NCBI GenBank assembly: GCA_002389765.1
Contig: DGQM01000013.1
Location: 1-64,000 of the forward strand
Source of the DNA: Bacteroidetes bacterium UBA4414
Lineage (GTDB): Bacteria > Bacteroidota > Bacteroidia > Chitinophagales > Chitinophagaceae
DNA length: 64,000 bases
Reading direction: 5' to 3'
Positions 18,067 to 26,476 of the stretch are shown in pieces (within the stretch, counting starts at the first letter, position 1; the number at the start of each line of letters is the position of its first letter). The notes below the pieces were generated by a model. That model was not told the origin of the DNA. It worked only from the letters and a program-made list of their open reading frames with translations, and ran no database searches. The position numbers and the translations under genes are program-made.

Positions 18067-18468
18067 ATGAATCTTAAACGTATCATCTATATAGTACTGG
18101 CGCTGGCACTGGTTGGTGGCGCAGTAGGTGCTTATTTGTGGAACAAGCCACATGCTAAGGTGGAAGATGCAAAAGGTGTAGCCATCACAGCTGCCAATCT
18201 GTGCAATGCATTTGCCGTAAACGAGGCCGAGGCAACTACCATGTATACCAATAAGGTGTTGGATGTAAGCGGCACTGTTACAGAGGTGAAAAACAATCAG
18301 GAAGGAAAGGCAGCCGTTACATTGGCGGGCAATGATATGGCATCTGTACAATGCACCATGCGCGATGCAGGTGCTACTGCAGAAGTTGGTAAAGCTGTAA
18401 CCATTCGTGGACGCTTTGCTTCTGTAGATATGTTTGGGCCAACACTTACAGATTGTGTACTGAAATAG
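18067..18468 (+). CDS. Membrane-anchored OB-fold protein (tRNA_anti-like)
   Basis: A 133-residue protein with one N-terminal membrane segment (IIYIVLALALVGGAVGAYLW) and a periplasmic OB-fold-like domain at about 40-133 (VLDVSGTVTEVKNNQEGKAA, VQCTMRDA, GKAVTIRGRFASVDMFGPTL). This matches the tRNA_anti-like family, seen in many Bacteroidota as short exported proteins of unknown function; despite the family name there is no reason to expect nucleic acid binding outside the cytoplasm. Two Cys residues (in VQCTM and TDCVLK) could pair. The start is ATG 18067, because the longer TTG start would lie within the promoter element. It is the first gene of a five-gene unit with two haem-motif lipoproteins. 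Confidence 0.75.
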   Translation: MNLKRIIYIVLALALVGGAVGAYLWNKPHAKVEDAKGVAITAANLCNAFAVNEAEATTMYTNKVLDVSGTVTEVKNNQEGKAAVTLAGNDMASVQCTMRDAGATAEVGKAVTIRGRFASVDMFGPTLTDCVLK

Positions 18469-18495
18469 AATTTGTTAAAAGTAGCATACAGGGGA

Positions 18496-19215
18496 ATGAA
18501 ATTAATTAAGATTGGAACAGCTATTGCAGTATCAGCTATTATGGCAATAGCATGTCAGCACAAAGCAAACACACCCGCACCTGCCAACACAGGCAGCAAT
18601 AACAACAGCGGGAATAATACAGGGGGCAACAATACCGTAGATACCGGTATATGTTTCTCCAGGGATATCCTTCCGATATTCATAGCAAACTGTACGCAAA
18701 GCGGCTGTCATAACACTACAGACAAGGCCGATGGTTATGTATTCACCAGCTATGAGACCATTACTGCAAAAGGTTTTGTAAAAGGGAATGCAAGCGAAAC
18801 CAAATTGTATAAAGCCATCACAGATAATGATCCTAACGATCGTATGCCGCAAGCGCCAAGTGCACCACTTAGCAATGCACAGATGACGCTGATAGCGCGC
18901 TGGATAAACGAAGGCGCTAATAATAAAACCGATTGCGGTACTGCATGCGATAGCAACAACTTTACTTACAGTGCTGCCATCAAACCAATGATGGATACTT
19001 ATTGTAAAGGCTGCCACAGTAGCACATCTGCATCGGGCGGTGTTGTTTTAGATACATACGATGGTGTAAAAAAAGCTACGTTGAATGGCAGGTTGCTGCA
19101 AGCCATCAGGCAAGAGGCGGGTGTTAGTGCAATGCCAAGCGGGGGTAGCAAACTTAGTACCTGCCAGATTGCACAAGTGCAGAAATGGGCTGTGGCAGGA
19201 GCACCGAATAACTAG
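18496..19215 (+). CDS. Lipoprotein with two c-type haem modules (CX4CH and CXXCH)
   Basis: A 239-residue protein with a lipoprotein signal (Cys20 in MAIACQHK), a low-complexity Asn/Thr/Gly linker (residues 25-50) and two cytochrome-like modules. Module 1 has the unusual CX4CH motif (Cys66-Cys71-His72, NCTQSGCHN) and a possible axial Met in DRMPQAP (Met117). Module 2 has the standard CXXCH (Cys170-Cys173-His174, YCKGCHS) and Met213 in SAMPSGGSKL. The second module is homologous to the next gene's protein. It resembles the planctomycete-type cytochrome (PSCyt) lipoproteins common in Bacteroidota. It probably carries electrons at the membrane surface as part of this operon (inference). The start is ATG 18496; a TTG at 18472 is less likely. 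Confidence 0.8.
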   Translation: MKLIKIGTAIAVSAIMAIACQHKANTPAPANTGSNNNSGNNTGGNNTVDTGICFSRDILPIFIANCTQSGCHNTTDKADGYVFTSYETITAKGFVKGNASETKLYKAITDNDPNDRMPQAPSAPLSNAQMTLIARWINEGANNKTDCGTACDSNNFTYSAAIKPMMDTYCKGCHSSTSASGGVVLDTYDGVKKATLNGRLLQAIRQEAGVSAMPSGGSKLSTCQIAQVQKWAVAGAPNN

Positions 19216-19263
19216 AAAGTAAAAAAATATTAAGTAAATTAACATACAGAATAACAACAGATT

Positions 19264-19632
19264 ATGAAAAAGATTTTGGCCGGGTGCATAGGCATTATAG
19301 CGTTGGCAGGATGCTATAACGATAAGGCAGACCAACTGTATCCTACAACCACTACTTGCGATACTGCAACAGCTACATTTGCTAAAGATGTGATGCCTGT
19401 AATGCAGCAAAAATGTGCTACCAGTGGTTGTCACGATGCATCAACAAAAGCATATGGCTACAACCTGAGCACTTATCAGGGGGTAAAGATATGTGTTGAT
19501 GATGCTAGGCTTATAGGAGCTATACGTCAGCAATCGGGATTCAAAGCTATGCCGCAGGGCGCTTCAAAACTTGATGACTGCACCATCAATAAAATAGCAC
19601 GTTGGGTAAATCTGGGTGCATTGAACAATTAA
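19264..19632 (+). CDS. Small cytochrome-like lipoprotein with CX4CH haem motif
   Basis: A 122-residue lipoprotein (lipobox LAGC, Cys17) with one cytochrome-like module: CX4CH at Cys51-Cys56-His57 (KCATSGCHD) and a Met axial-ligand candidate, Met96, in KAMPQGASKL. Its C-terminal half aligns with the second module of the preceding protein (LLQAIRQEAGVSAMP against LIGAIRQQSGFKAMP), so the two genes arose by duplication. Two extra Cys (KICVDD, DDCTIN) match the STCQI position of the neighbour and may form a disulphide. It lies 48 bases after the preceding gene and 32 before the YceI gene. CX4CH motifs bind haem c in some cytochromes, so haem attachment is likely but not certain. Confidence 0.78.
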   Translation: MKKILAGCIGIIALAGCYNDKADQLYPTTTTCDTATATFAKDVMPVMQQKCATSGCHDASTKAYGYNLSTYQGVKICVDDARLIGAIRQQSGFKAMPQGASKLDDCTINKIARWVNLGALNN

Positions 19633-19664
19633 AGCGTTATTCTGAAACTTATAAAAGGACAAAA

Positions 19665-20210
19665 ATGAAAAAGGTATTATTGGCATTATTGCTGATTGGT
19701 GGTGGTGCAAACGTATATGCACAAAAATACTTGACGCGTACGGGTAAGGTTAGTTTCTTTTCCTCTACGCCGATGGAAAACATATCTGCGGTAAATAACG
19801 AAGCAGGTAGTGTGTTGGATAGTAAAACAGGTGATCTGGTTTTTCAGATAGCTATAAAGAGCTTCAAATTTGAAAAGGCCTTGATGGAAGAGCACTTTAA
19901 TGAAAACTATATGGAAAGCGACAAGTTTCCTAAGTCTGAGTTTAAAGGTAAGGTTGCAGACATCAGCAAGGTAAACTTTGCCAAAGATGGCAAATACGAT
20001 GTTACTGCTGCGGGAAAACTGACCATGCACGGCGTTACCAAAGATGTAAGCATACCGGGTACTGTTACAGTAAAAGGTAGCCAGGCAATATTGAATGCAA
20101 AATTCAAAGTAAAGCCGCAGGACTACAAGATTAAAATACCATCTATGGTAGAAAGCAAAATTGCTAAAGAAATAGAAATAACTGTAAACAGTATTCTGGA
20201 TAAAAAATAA
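19665..20210 (+). CDS. YceI-like secreted lipid-binding protein (second copy)
   Basis: A 181-residue protein with a signal peptide (ends NVYAQ) and a YceI-type barrel. Conserved strands include EEHFNENYMES, SEFKGKVADI, AGKLTMHGVTKDV and KPQDYKIKIPSMVESKIA. YceI homologues hold an isoprenoid-chain lipid such as a quinone in the barrel; here the neighbours are haem-motif lipoproteins, which makes a quinone-shuttle or redox role plausible (inference). It is a paralogue of the YceI gene at 13775. An in-frame start at 19602 would overlap the previous gene by 31 bases and put 21 extra residues before the signal peptide, so ATG 19665 is chosen. Confidence 0.87.
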   Translation: MKKVLLALLLIGGGANVYAQKYLTRTGKVSFFSSTPMENISAVNNEAGSVLDSKTGDLVFQIAIKSFKFEKALMEEHFNENYMESDKFPKSEFKGKVADISKVNFAKDGKYDVTAAGKLTMHGVTKDVSIPGTVTVKGSQAILNAKFKVKPQDYKIKIPSMVESKIAKEIEITVNSILDKK

Positions 20211-20240
20211 TTATAAATCACAACCAACAATATAGGTATC

Positions 20241-21182
20241 ATGCGTATCATCCCCGCAATACTATTAGCCGCTTCCGTGTTTGCTGTAAATACGGTTTCA
20301 GCGCAGGACGGCAAGTCTAAAAAAGCAAAAACAGAAGCAGAGGAAAGCGACGACCTGATGGACATGCTCGATGAAGGTGAGCAAACTACAGGCAAGAAAA
20401 AAGCATATACTACCGCTACTTTCAAAACATCGCGTATTGTTAATGGCCAAAGTATCGAGAACACAGCAAAAGGTGTGTTAGACTTCAAAGTAAATCACCG
20501 TTTTGGTGCTATAGATAATCTGAACAATTTCTTTGGTTTGGACAATGCCAATACGATGATTGGCTTCGACTATGGTATCAACGACTGGTTGATGGTGGGC
20601 TTTAGCCGTAGCACTTACGAAAAAGAGTATCAAGGTTTTGTAAAAGCAAAAATCCTGCGCCAGACAGAAAATGGTGACATGCCTATCAGCCTTAGTTACT
20701 ATGGTAATACCAGTGTACAAAGCATGCCTGCACCAACATTGCCTGCAGGGCAGGAGTACCACTTCAGCAACAGGATGTTTTATGTAAACCAACTGTTGGT
20801 AGCACGCAAATTCAACCAATGGTTGTCAGTACAATTAATGCCTACGCACGTACACTACAATCTGGTGCCTACAACGGCAGAGCCTAACGATATCTTTGCA
20901 TTGGGTGTAGGTGGCCGTGTAAAAGTATCGAACCGCGTATCGTTGAATGCTGAATACTATTATCGCTTTACAGAATTGAATGGGTATTCAAATTCATTAT
21001 CGATAGGTTGCGATATAGAAACAGGTGGCCACGTTTTCCAGCTGATGCTTACAAATGCTACTGCAATGACAGAAAGGGCATTTATCGGACAAACAGTGAG
21101 CCCATGGGGCGATGGTGGTATCCACTTCGGCTTTAATATTTCTAGGGTTTTCACAATTGTTAAACCTAAGGAGTTTAAATAG
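20241..21182 (+). CDS. DUF5777 family beta-barrel protein, probably outer membrane
   Basis: A 313-residue protein with a signal peptide (ends TVSAQ), an acidic low-complexity linker (KTEAEESDDLMDMLDEGEQ) and a C-terminal 250 residues rich in alternating hydrophobic beta strands (FDYGINDWLMVGFSRS, SLSYYGNTSVQ, LNAEYYYRFTELNG, ending FGFNISRVFTI), as in outer-membrane barrels. I recognise the DUF5777 pattern, a family often found beside YceI and cytochrome genes in Bacteroidota; its function is not established. It is the last gene of the operon and is followed by a very strong terminator. A role as a membrane channel or docking protein for the lipoproteins encoded upstream is inference. Confidence 0.8.
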   Translation: MRIIPAILLAASVFAVNTVSAQDGKSKKAKTEAEESDDLMDMLDEGEQTTGKKKAYTTATFKTSRIVNGQSIENTAKGVLDFKVNHRFGAIDNLNNFFGLDNANTMIGFDYGINDWLMVGFSRSTYEKEYQGFVKAKILRQTENGDMPISLSYYGNTSVQSMPAPTLPAGQEYHFSNRMFYVNQLLVARKFNQWLSVQLMPTHVHYNLVPTTAEPNDIFALGVGGRVKVSNRVSLNAEYYYRFTELNGYSNSLSIGCDIETGGHVFQLMLTNATAMTERAFIGQTVSPWGDGGIHFGFNISRVFTIVKPKEFK

Positions 21183-21231
21183 GTTGAATACATAAATGTG
21201 GTAAATTTGCCACAGGGTGTATTATTTTCAA

Positions 21232-21270
21232 AAGAACAGGCTTCGGGAAACCGAAGCCTGTTCTTTTTTT
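21232..21270 (+). terminator. Strong rho-independent terminator of the cytochrome/YceI/DUF5777 operon
   Basis: A perfect 15-bp stem (21232-21246 with 21251-21265) closed by a GAAA tetraloop and followed by an uninterrupted T tract to 21270. It is among the strongest hairpins in the window. Confidence 0.93.
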
Positions 21271-21496
21271 ATACATATAACATATACCGCACGCAGAGCT
21301 CTTATCCAATGCTCGAAATATCATATCGCATATATCGATACACCTGCATTACTTTATTGTTTAGTCATAAATACCGTAATGCGGCTATATGTAAATGCTT
21401 GCAACAGTGTTGTTACTGCTATTGTTGATTAATGAGTCTTAATCTCGCTGCTTCTATCTGCAGACTGTGGAAGGAATGACTTGTACGGATTGTACA

Positions 21497-21529
21497 TAAA
21501 AAAAGCGGGTAGCAATTGCTACCCGCTTT
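21497..21529 (-). terminator. Terminator of the giant Ig-repeat gene
   Basis: A perfect palindrome at 21502-21529 (arms of 14 bases, core AGCGGGTAGCAA). On the minus strand it is followed by a run of T (A run at 21498-21504 on the plus strand), 24 bases past the stop of the 1640-residue gene. Confidence 0.9.
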
Positions 21530-21553
21530 CAGTTTATACCTTAAAGTCTATCC

Positions 21554-24500
21554 TTATTGTTTTACAAAGCGGATAACCTGAAGCGTATTGTTGTCTTTGT
21601 CTGCAACCATCAGGTTGTAAGTACCTGCAGCCAGGTTGCCAACGTTGATAGAGCCAGCATTGTTTTGCAGCATCATTTCTTCGTTAGCTACTACAGCACC
21701 CAGTGTGTTAGTTATTTTTACTACTACACTGTTATTGTTGTAGTTGCCCAGTTGAACATTCAGTGTGTTACCGCTAACAGGGTTAGGGTATACTTTCACG
21801 TCTATGTTGTTTGTTACCTGTTGGATGCCTGTTTTAAATACAACTTTCAATTGTGCATTGTCAGTTATTGCAGGCGCGTAGCATGTACCGCTAACAATAC
21901 AACGGAACATTCTCAGGTTTTGGTAAGTTGGCGTTACACGCAGCGTGTTTGTATTAGTGCCACTGTATGCACCAGCTTTATCAGCAATGTTTATAAACGT
22001 TTGCTGGCCGCCAACAACAGTGTCTATCTGCCATTGGTATGTAATGTTAGTACCTGTAGCAGAAATAGAGAATACAAACGGATCCTGATACCAGCCTGAT
22101 TGTGTAACAGGTTGTTTAGTGATTACAGGGCGAGAATCGATACGCAATACAGCACCGCCTGTGTAGTTAATGCCACAAGCATCTGTTATCACACAACGAT
22201 ATTGGTTGCCTGCCATAGCAGCAGTAGCACCTGTTATCATCATCGAGTTTGTAGTTACAAAAGTATAAGTGCTGCCGTTAGTCAGGTTAGTCCAGCCTGA
22301 ACCGCTGTTTACCTGCCATTGGTATGTTGGGTTGTATGCATCTACTACTGTAGTGAAGGTAGCTGTAGAACCATCACAAGTAGTATCATCTATCGGTGTG
22401 CTTACAATGATAGGCATACCGTGTACTGTCAGTGTTGCAACATTGCTGATTGCATCCGGAGAGCAACCTGTGCTTACTATACAACGGTAAGTATAGCCAC
22501 GCATTGTAGTTGCAACGTTCGATACTACCAGTGTGTTGCTTGTAGAACCTGCATAGATACCACCATTGCTCAGGTTTACCCAGTTAGTACCTGCATTCAG
22601 CTGCCATTGGTATGTAGCACCTGTACCACTTGCCGTTACATTAAAGCGGGCAGTAGTAGCAGCACAAGTCCTTACATCTGTAGGTTGAGACAGAATAGTA
22701 GGAGGTGTTTTAACCGTCAGCACTGCAAATGTAGAAGTAGCAGCAGGAGCACATGTACCGCTAACAACGCAACGGTATTGGTTAGAGTGCATGTTTGCAG
22801 TAGCACCTGTTATAGACAGGGTAGCTGTAGTAGCGCCGCTGTATACACCGGTGTTTGTGATGTTTGTATATGCACCACCGGCAGTACTTACTTGCCATTG
22901 GTAGCCAATGCCTGTACCTGTAGCAACTATAGAGAACGAAGCGTTAGAACCTGCACATGTAGTAGCAGCCGCAGGGTTGCTTGTAATAGCAGGCAGTGAG
23001 TTTGTAGTCAGTGTTGCGATAGAAGATATAACAGTAGGAGTACATGTACCACCCACTACGCAACGGTATTGATAACCATTATAGCTTGGCTGAACATTGA
23101 ATACTGTTAATGTAGCAGTGTTCTGGCCTTGGTGCGTAGTAGCAGTATTCAGGTTGTTGAAGCCTGAGCCATTGTTTACCTGCCAGATATACGTCAGTCC
23201 TGCACCTGTTGCACCTACGGTAAATGTTACCGGTGTGTTCAGACAAGCTGCAGTGTTAACCGGTTGAGACGTAATTGTAGGTAAGCCCAATACTGTAAAC
23301 GTAGCTGTATTACTTGTAAGTGTAGAAGGACAAGTACCAGAAACGATACATCTGTATGTATAGCCATTCATGCTAACAGGAGCAACATTGATGCCCAATG
23401 TAGCTGTAGTAGCACCTGCATATACACCGCCGTTTGTAACGTTGCTGAAACCAGTACCTGTGTTTACTTGCCATTGGTAAGCAATACCTGTACCTGAAGC
23501 ATTGATGCTGATAACAGCATTACCATTAGTACATACAGTAGTGTTCAGTGGTTGTATGTTGATTACCGGAGCAGTATTTACATTCAGCTGTGCTGCTGCG
23601 TTTACTGCCGGTGCACAAGTACCGCTAACTACTACCCTGTACGTGTAGCCATTCATAGCTGCAGTAGTGTTAGACAATGTCAGAATGCTTGTGTTAGTAC
23701 CGGAATAGATACCAGTGTTGGTCAGGTTAGTGAAACCTGAACCTGTATTTTCTTGCCATTGGTAGCTGATACCTGTACCTGTAGCGCTGCTTACAAATAC
23801 TGCAGGAGAGCCCGCACATACTGTATTGTTAGCAGGTGCTGTAGTGATAGCAGGCAGCGTGTTTACCGTCAGGCTTACAGCGTTAGATGTAAGTTGAGGG
23901 CCGCAAATGCTATTTACAACACAACGATATTGGTAGCTATTGAATGTAGCCGGTGTACCCAGGATAGTAAGTGTATTGCTTTGGTTGCCTTGGTAAGGTG
24001 CGCCATTTGCAATGTTTGCAAAGCCGCTACCTGTATTTACCTGCCATTGATAATTGATGCCACCTGCAGTTGCACCGATGCTGAATACTGCATTTGTGCC
24101 TGCACATACTGTAGTGCTTGTTGGTTGTGTGCCTATAACTGTCAGTGCGTTTACTGTCAACGTTACTGTATTAGATACTGCTGTAGGACCACATACGCCG
24201 GATACAAAGCAACGGTAAGTATAATTATTCATGCTGTTTGTAGCGCCTGTTATATTCAGCGTAGCGGCAGTAGCACCGCTATATACGCCTGTATTAGTAA
24301 CATTTGCAAAACCTGCACCTGTGTTTACTTGCCATTGATAAGTAATGCCGGAACCTGTAGCAGATGTAGTGAAGCCTGTATTGCCGTTTTCGCAAACTGT
24401 AGCATTTATCGGGTTGTTTGTGATAGCAGCCGGAATATTGATGAACAACTGACCGGCATTGCTTGTAACAGATGGAGCACAAGTGCCTCCTACTACGCAG

Positions 24501-26476
24501 CGGTAGAAGCTGTTGTTAAGTGCCATTGTACCACCGTTGATGCTTAGTGTACTGGTAGTAACGCCGCTATAGAAGCCTGCATTGCTCAGGTTGGTATAAG
24601 AACCTGCAACACCTGTTGCACTGCTCTGCCATTGATAAGTAAGGCCTGTACCTGTTGCAGACACGCTGTAGATAGCTTGTATGTTTGTGCTGCAAGTAGT
24701 GAAGTCTGTTGGTTGTGCTGTAATAGCAGGTTTCCTTTGCAGCGTCAGTTCTGCAGCAGCAGATGTAACTGAAGGAGCACATGTACCACTAACTACACAA
24801 CGGTAAGTATTGCCGGATAATGCAGCAGGTGCACTTGTAATGCCAAGCGTAGCTGTTTGCATACCTGTATATGGTGCAACGTTGCCAATGTTTGTATAAG
24901 TTGTAGAACCTGCAGGTGCTACTTGCCATTGGTAAGAGATGCCTGTACCTGTAGCTGTAACGTTGAATGTTGCAGCACCATCTTCACATATTGTCAGGTT
25001 CGATGGATTAGTAACAGTAGGTTTTGTGTTAACTGTCAGTGTAGCAGCAGTAGATGTTACAACCGGAGCGCAATTACCTGTAACAACACAACGGTATGTG
25101 TAGTTATTCATACTTGCGGTAGCGCTTGTTATCGTCAGGTTCGGGCTGTTAACGCCTGAATAAGGTGCTGTGTTAGAGATGTTGTTAAAACCTGCACCTG
25201 TATTTACCTGCCATTGATAGTTGAACGGATAGAAGCTGCTATTACCTTGTAATGCGATGTTCAGGAGTGTGTTGCTGCCTTCGCACACTACCGTGTTTTG
25301 CGGTTGTGAAGCTATAGAAGGTGGCAGATCAATATCCAATTGGCCTGAATTAGAAATAAGAGGAGTACCGCACAAGCTTGTTACCACACAACGGTATTTG
25401 TTGCCGTTGAAGGCGCTTGTAGGTGCTGTAATTGTAAGCGTAGCTGCATTAACACCGCTATATGGCGCTGCTGCAGGAATGTTTGTGTACAGTGTAGAGC
25501 TGTTTGCTGCTACCTGCCATTGATACGACAATGTGTTGGTAGATTGTGCACCTGCTGCAACACTGAAAGTAGCATTGCTGCCGATACATATGTATGAAGT
25601 TTGCGGATGACTGTTGATAGTGTGTTGGCCATTAACAGTTAGCATAGCATCTGCACTGAATACAGGAGCCGCACAGTCTGCAGTTACCATACAACGATAT
25701 GTCATGCCGTCTATTGCTGTAGTAGGATTGTTGATTACAAGTACTGAATTGGTAGCACCACTGTAGGTGCTATTGTTAGAAACATTAGAGAAGCCTGTAT
25801 TGTAAGCTCTTACCTGCCATTGGTATGCCAAATTGGTGCCTGTAGCAGATACTGCGAAAAATGCACTTGATGCACCCTGACAAACAGTGCTGTTGAAAGG
25901 ATTGGTAGTAATTGTCGCAGGTGGTGTAAAACAAGTAGTATAGGTCATCTCAATTCGGCTGATAGAACCACCTGCTTCAGTAGAATAGTCAGGAATGCTA
26001 GAACTAATGATTGAGTTTTGCGAAAGAAGGCGGTTCAAAGTAACCGGTTGTCCATTGATTGTCGTTGAAAAGCCTGCAGCACCATATGAGTTGGTCGTAC
26101 CTGCTTGTCCAAGAATACCAATTATCTCGCCCGCTGTAACAGGTATATTTACTGTTTGAGTAACACCATTTGTAGCACCTTGTATGTATGCAAGCGATGT
26201 GAAGTTGGTAGACGTTGTACTATATACAACCGGTACGGCATCGTTGATGCGTATTACTTGTATGTTTTGTGAACCGGAACCCGCTTCAGGTGCTACACGA
26301 AGCCCTGTAATTGTAAAATTGGTAGGAGCTGTAAACCAGTAGCCCCTCACATTGCTGCCAAATGTGCCTGATCCCGAAGGTAGTGGCATGGTTGTTTGTG
26401 CAAAACTCACGTTGTACCCGACCATCGTCAGTAGCATGAGTGCACAGATTTTAAATACTTTAGTATAATTTACCAT
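21554..26476 (-). CDS. Giant secreted protein with 14 Ig-like repeats and T9SS sorting domain
   Basis: A 1640-residue protein. Signal peptide residues 1-27 (ends VSFAQ); a unique N-terminal beta domain at about 28-182 (GTFGSNVRGYWFTAPTNFTI, resembling a jelly-roll); 14 tandem Ig-like domains of about 97 residues at 183-1545; and a T9SS type A sorting domain at 1546-1640 (VKVYPNPVSGNTLNVQL, AAGTYNLMVADKDN). Each Ig repeat follows Q-P-x-x-x-T-V-C, then SYQWQVNTGSGF, then YRCVVSGTC, giving a Cys pair around a core Trp as in Ig folds. Repeat 14 has lost its first Cys (TQSGWYQDP), and repeat 8 has YRVVV in place of YRC. Most likely a long cell-surface stalk or adhesin. It appears monocistronic, with a long AT-rich upstream region and a terminator after it. 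Confidence 0.92.
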   Translation of the reverse strand: MVNYTKVFKICALMLLTMVGYNVSFAQTTMPLPSGSGTFGSNVRGYWFTAPTNFTITGLRVAPEAGSGSQNIQVIRINDAVPVVYSTTSTNFTSLAYIQGATNGVTQTVNIPVTAGEIIGILGQAGTTNSYGAAGFSTTINGQPVTLNRLLSQNSIISSSIPDYSTEAGGSISRIEMTYTTCFTPPATITTNPFNSTVCQGASSAFFAVSATGTNLAYQWQVRAYNTGFSNVSNNSTYSGATNSVLVINNPTTAIDGMTYRCMVTADCAAPVFSADAMLTVNGQHTINSHPQTSYICIGSNATFSVAAGAQSTNTLSYQWQVAANSSTLYTNIPAAAPYSGVNAATLTITAPTSAFNGNKYRCVVTSLCGTPLISNSGQLDIDLPPSIASQPQNTVVCEGSNTLLNIALQGNSSFYPFNYQWQVNTGAGFNNISNTAPYSGVNSPNLTITSATASMNNYTYRCVVTGNCAPVVTSTAATLTVNTKPTVTNPSNLTICEDGAATFNVTATGTGISYQWQVAPAGSTTYTNIGNVAPYTGMQTATLGITSAPAALSGNTYRCVVSGTCAPSVTSAAAELTLQRKPAITAQPTDFTTCSTNIQAIYSVSATGTGLTYQWQSSATGVAGSYTNLSNAGFYSGVTTSTLSINGGTMALNNSFYRCVVGGTCAPSVTSNAGQLFINIPAAITNNPINATVCENGNTGFTTSATGSGITYQWQVNTGAGFANVTNTGVYSGATAATLNITGATNSMNNYTYRCFVSGVCGPTAVSNTVTLTVNALTVIGTQPTSTTVCAGTNAVFSIGATAGGINYQWQVNTGSGFANIANGAPYQGNQSNTLTILGTPATFNSYQYRCVVNSICGPQLTSNAVSLTVNTLPAITTAPANNTVCAGSPAVFVSSATGTGISYQWQENTGSGFTNLTNTGIYSGTNTSILTLSNTTAAMNGYTYRVVVSGTCAPAVNAAAQLNVNTAPVINIQPLNTTVCTNGNAVISINASGTGIAYQWQVNTGTGFSNVTNGGVYAGATTATLGINVAPVSMNGYTYRCIVSGTCPSTLTSNTATFTVLGLPTITSQPVNTAACLNTPVTFTVGATGAGLTYIWQVNNGSGFNNLNTATTHQGQNTATLTVFNVQPSYNGYQYRCVVGGTCTPTVISSIATLTTNSLPAITSNPAAATTCAGSNASFSIVATGTGIGYQWQVSTAGGAYTNITNTGVYSGATTATLSITGATANMHSNQYRCVVSGTCAPAATSTFAVLTVKTPPTILSQPTDVRTCAATTARFNVTASGTGATYQWQLNAGTNWVNLSNGGIYAGSTSNTLVVSNVATTMRGYTYRCIVSTGCSPDAISNVATLTVHGMPIIVSTPIDDTTCDGSTATFTTVVDAYNPTYQWQVNSGSGWTNLTNGSTYTFVTTNSMMITGATAAMAGNQYRCVITDACGINYTGGAVLRIDSRPVITKQPVTQSGWYQDPFVFSISATGTNITYQWQIDTVVGGQQTFINIADKAGAYSGTNTNTLRVTPTYQNLRMFRCIVSGTCYAPAITDNAQLKVVFKTGIQQVTNNIDVKVYPNPVSGNTLNVQLGNYNNNSVVVKITNTLGAVVANEEMMLQNNAGSINVGNLAAGTYNLMVADKDNNTLQVIRFVKQ
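21842..25930 (-). repeat. Tandem array of 14 Ig-like coding repeats of about 290 bp
   Basis: In-gene tandem repeats coding residues 183-1545 of the giant T9SS protein. The units are divergent at the DNA level but share stretches encoding YQWQVNTG and YRCVVSGTC, giving many short recurrent words on the plus strand such as ACCTGCCATTGGTA. Such arrays can change copy number by recombination and may be collapsed in assemblies. Confidence 0.85.

Larger units (their letters stand above)
21183..21553. other. Intergenic region with two terminators between convergent genes
   Basis: These 371 bases separate the end of the cytochrome operon (plus) from the end of the giant Ig-repeat gene (minus). They hold two strong hairpins, one for each strand, and about 230 bases between them in which I see no convincing gene. 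Reading frames of 71-76 codons there have no signal, motif or plausible composition. Confidence 0.6.

Noticed and set aside
21198..21428. Frames of about 75 codons after the DUF5777 gene
   Set aside because: They cover the terminator and AT-rich intergenic DNA; Cys/Tyr/His-rich with no recognisable features.
22100..25159. Several plus-strand frames of 60-264 codons opposite the Ig-repeat gene
   Set aside because: They are Cys/Tyr-rich antisense frames created by the repetitive coding sequence of the minus-strand gene; no signal, domain or start context.
21842..25930. Short recurrent words at regular spacing that resemble a repeat array such as CRISPR
   Set aside because: Units are about 290 bp, diverged and in frame with Ig domains; no short conserved repeats with unique spacers.
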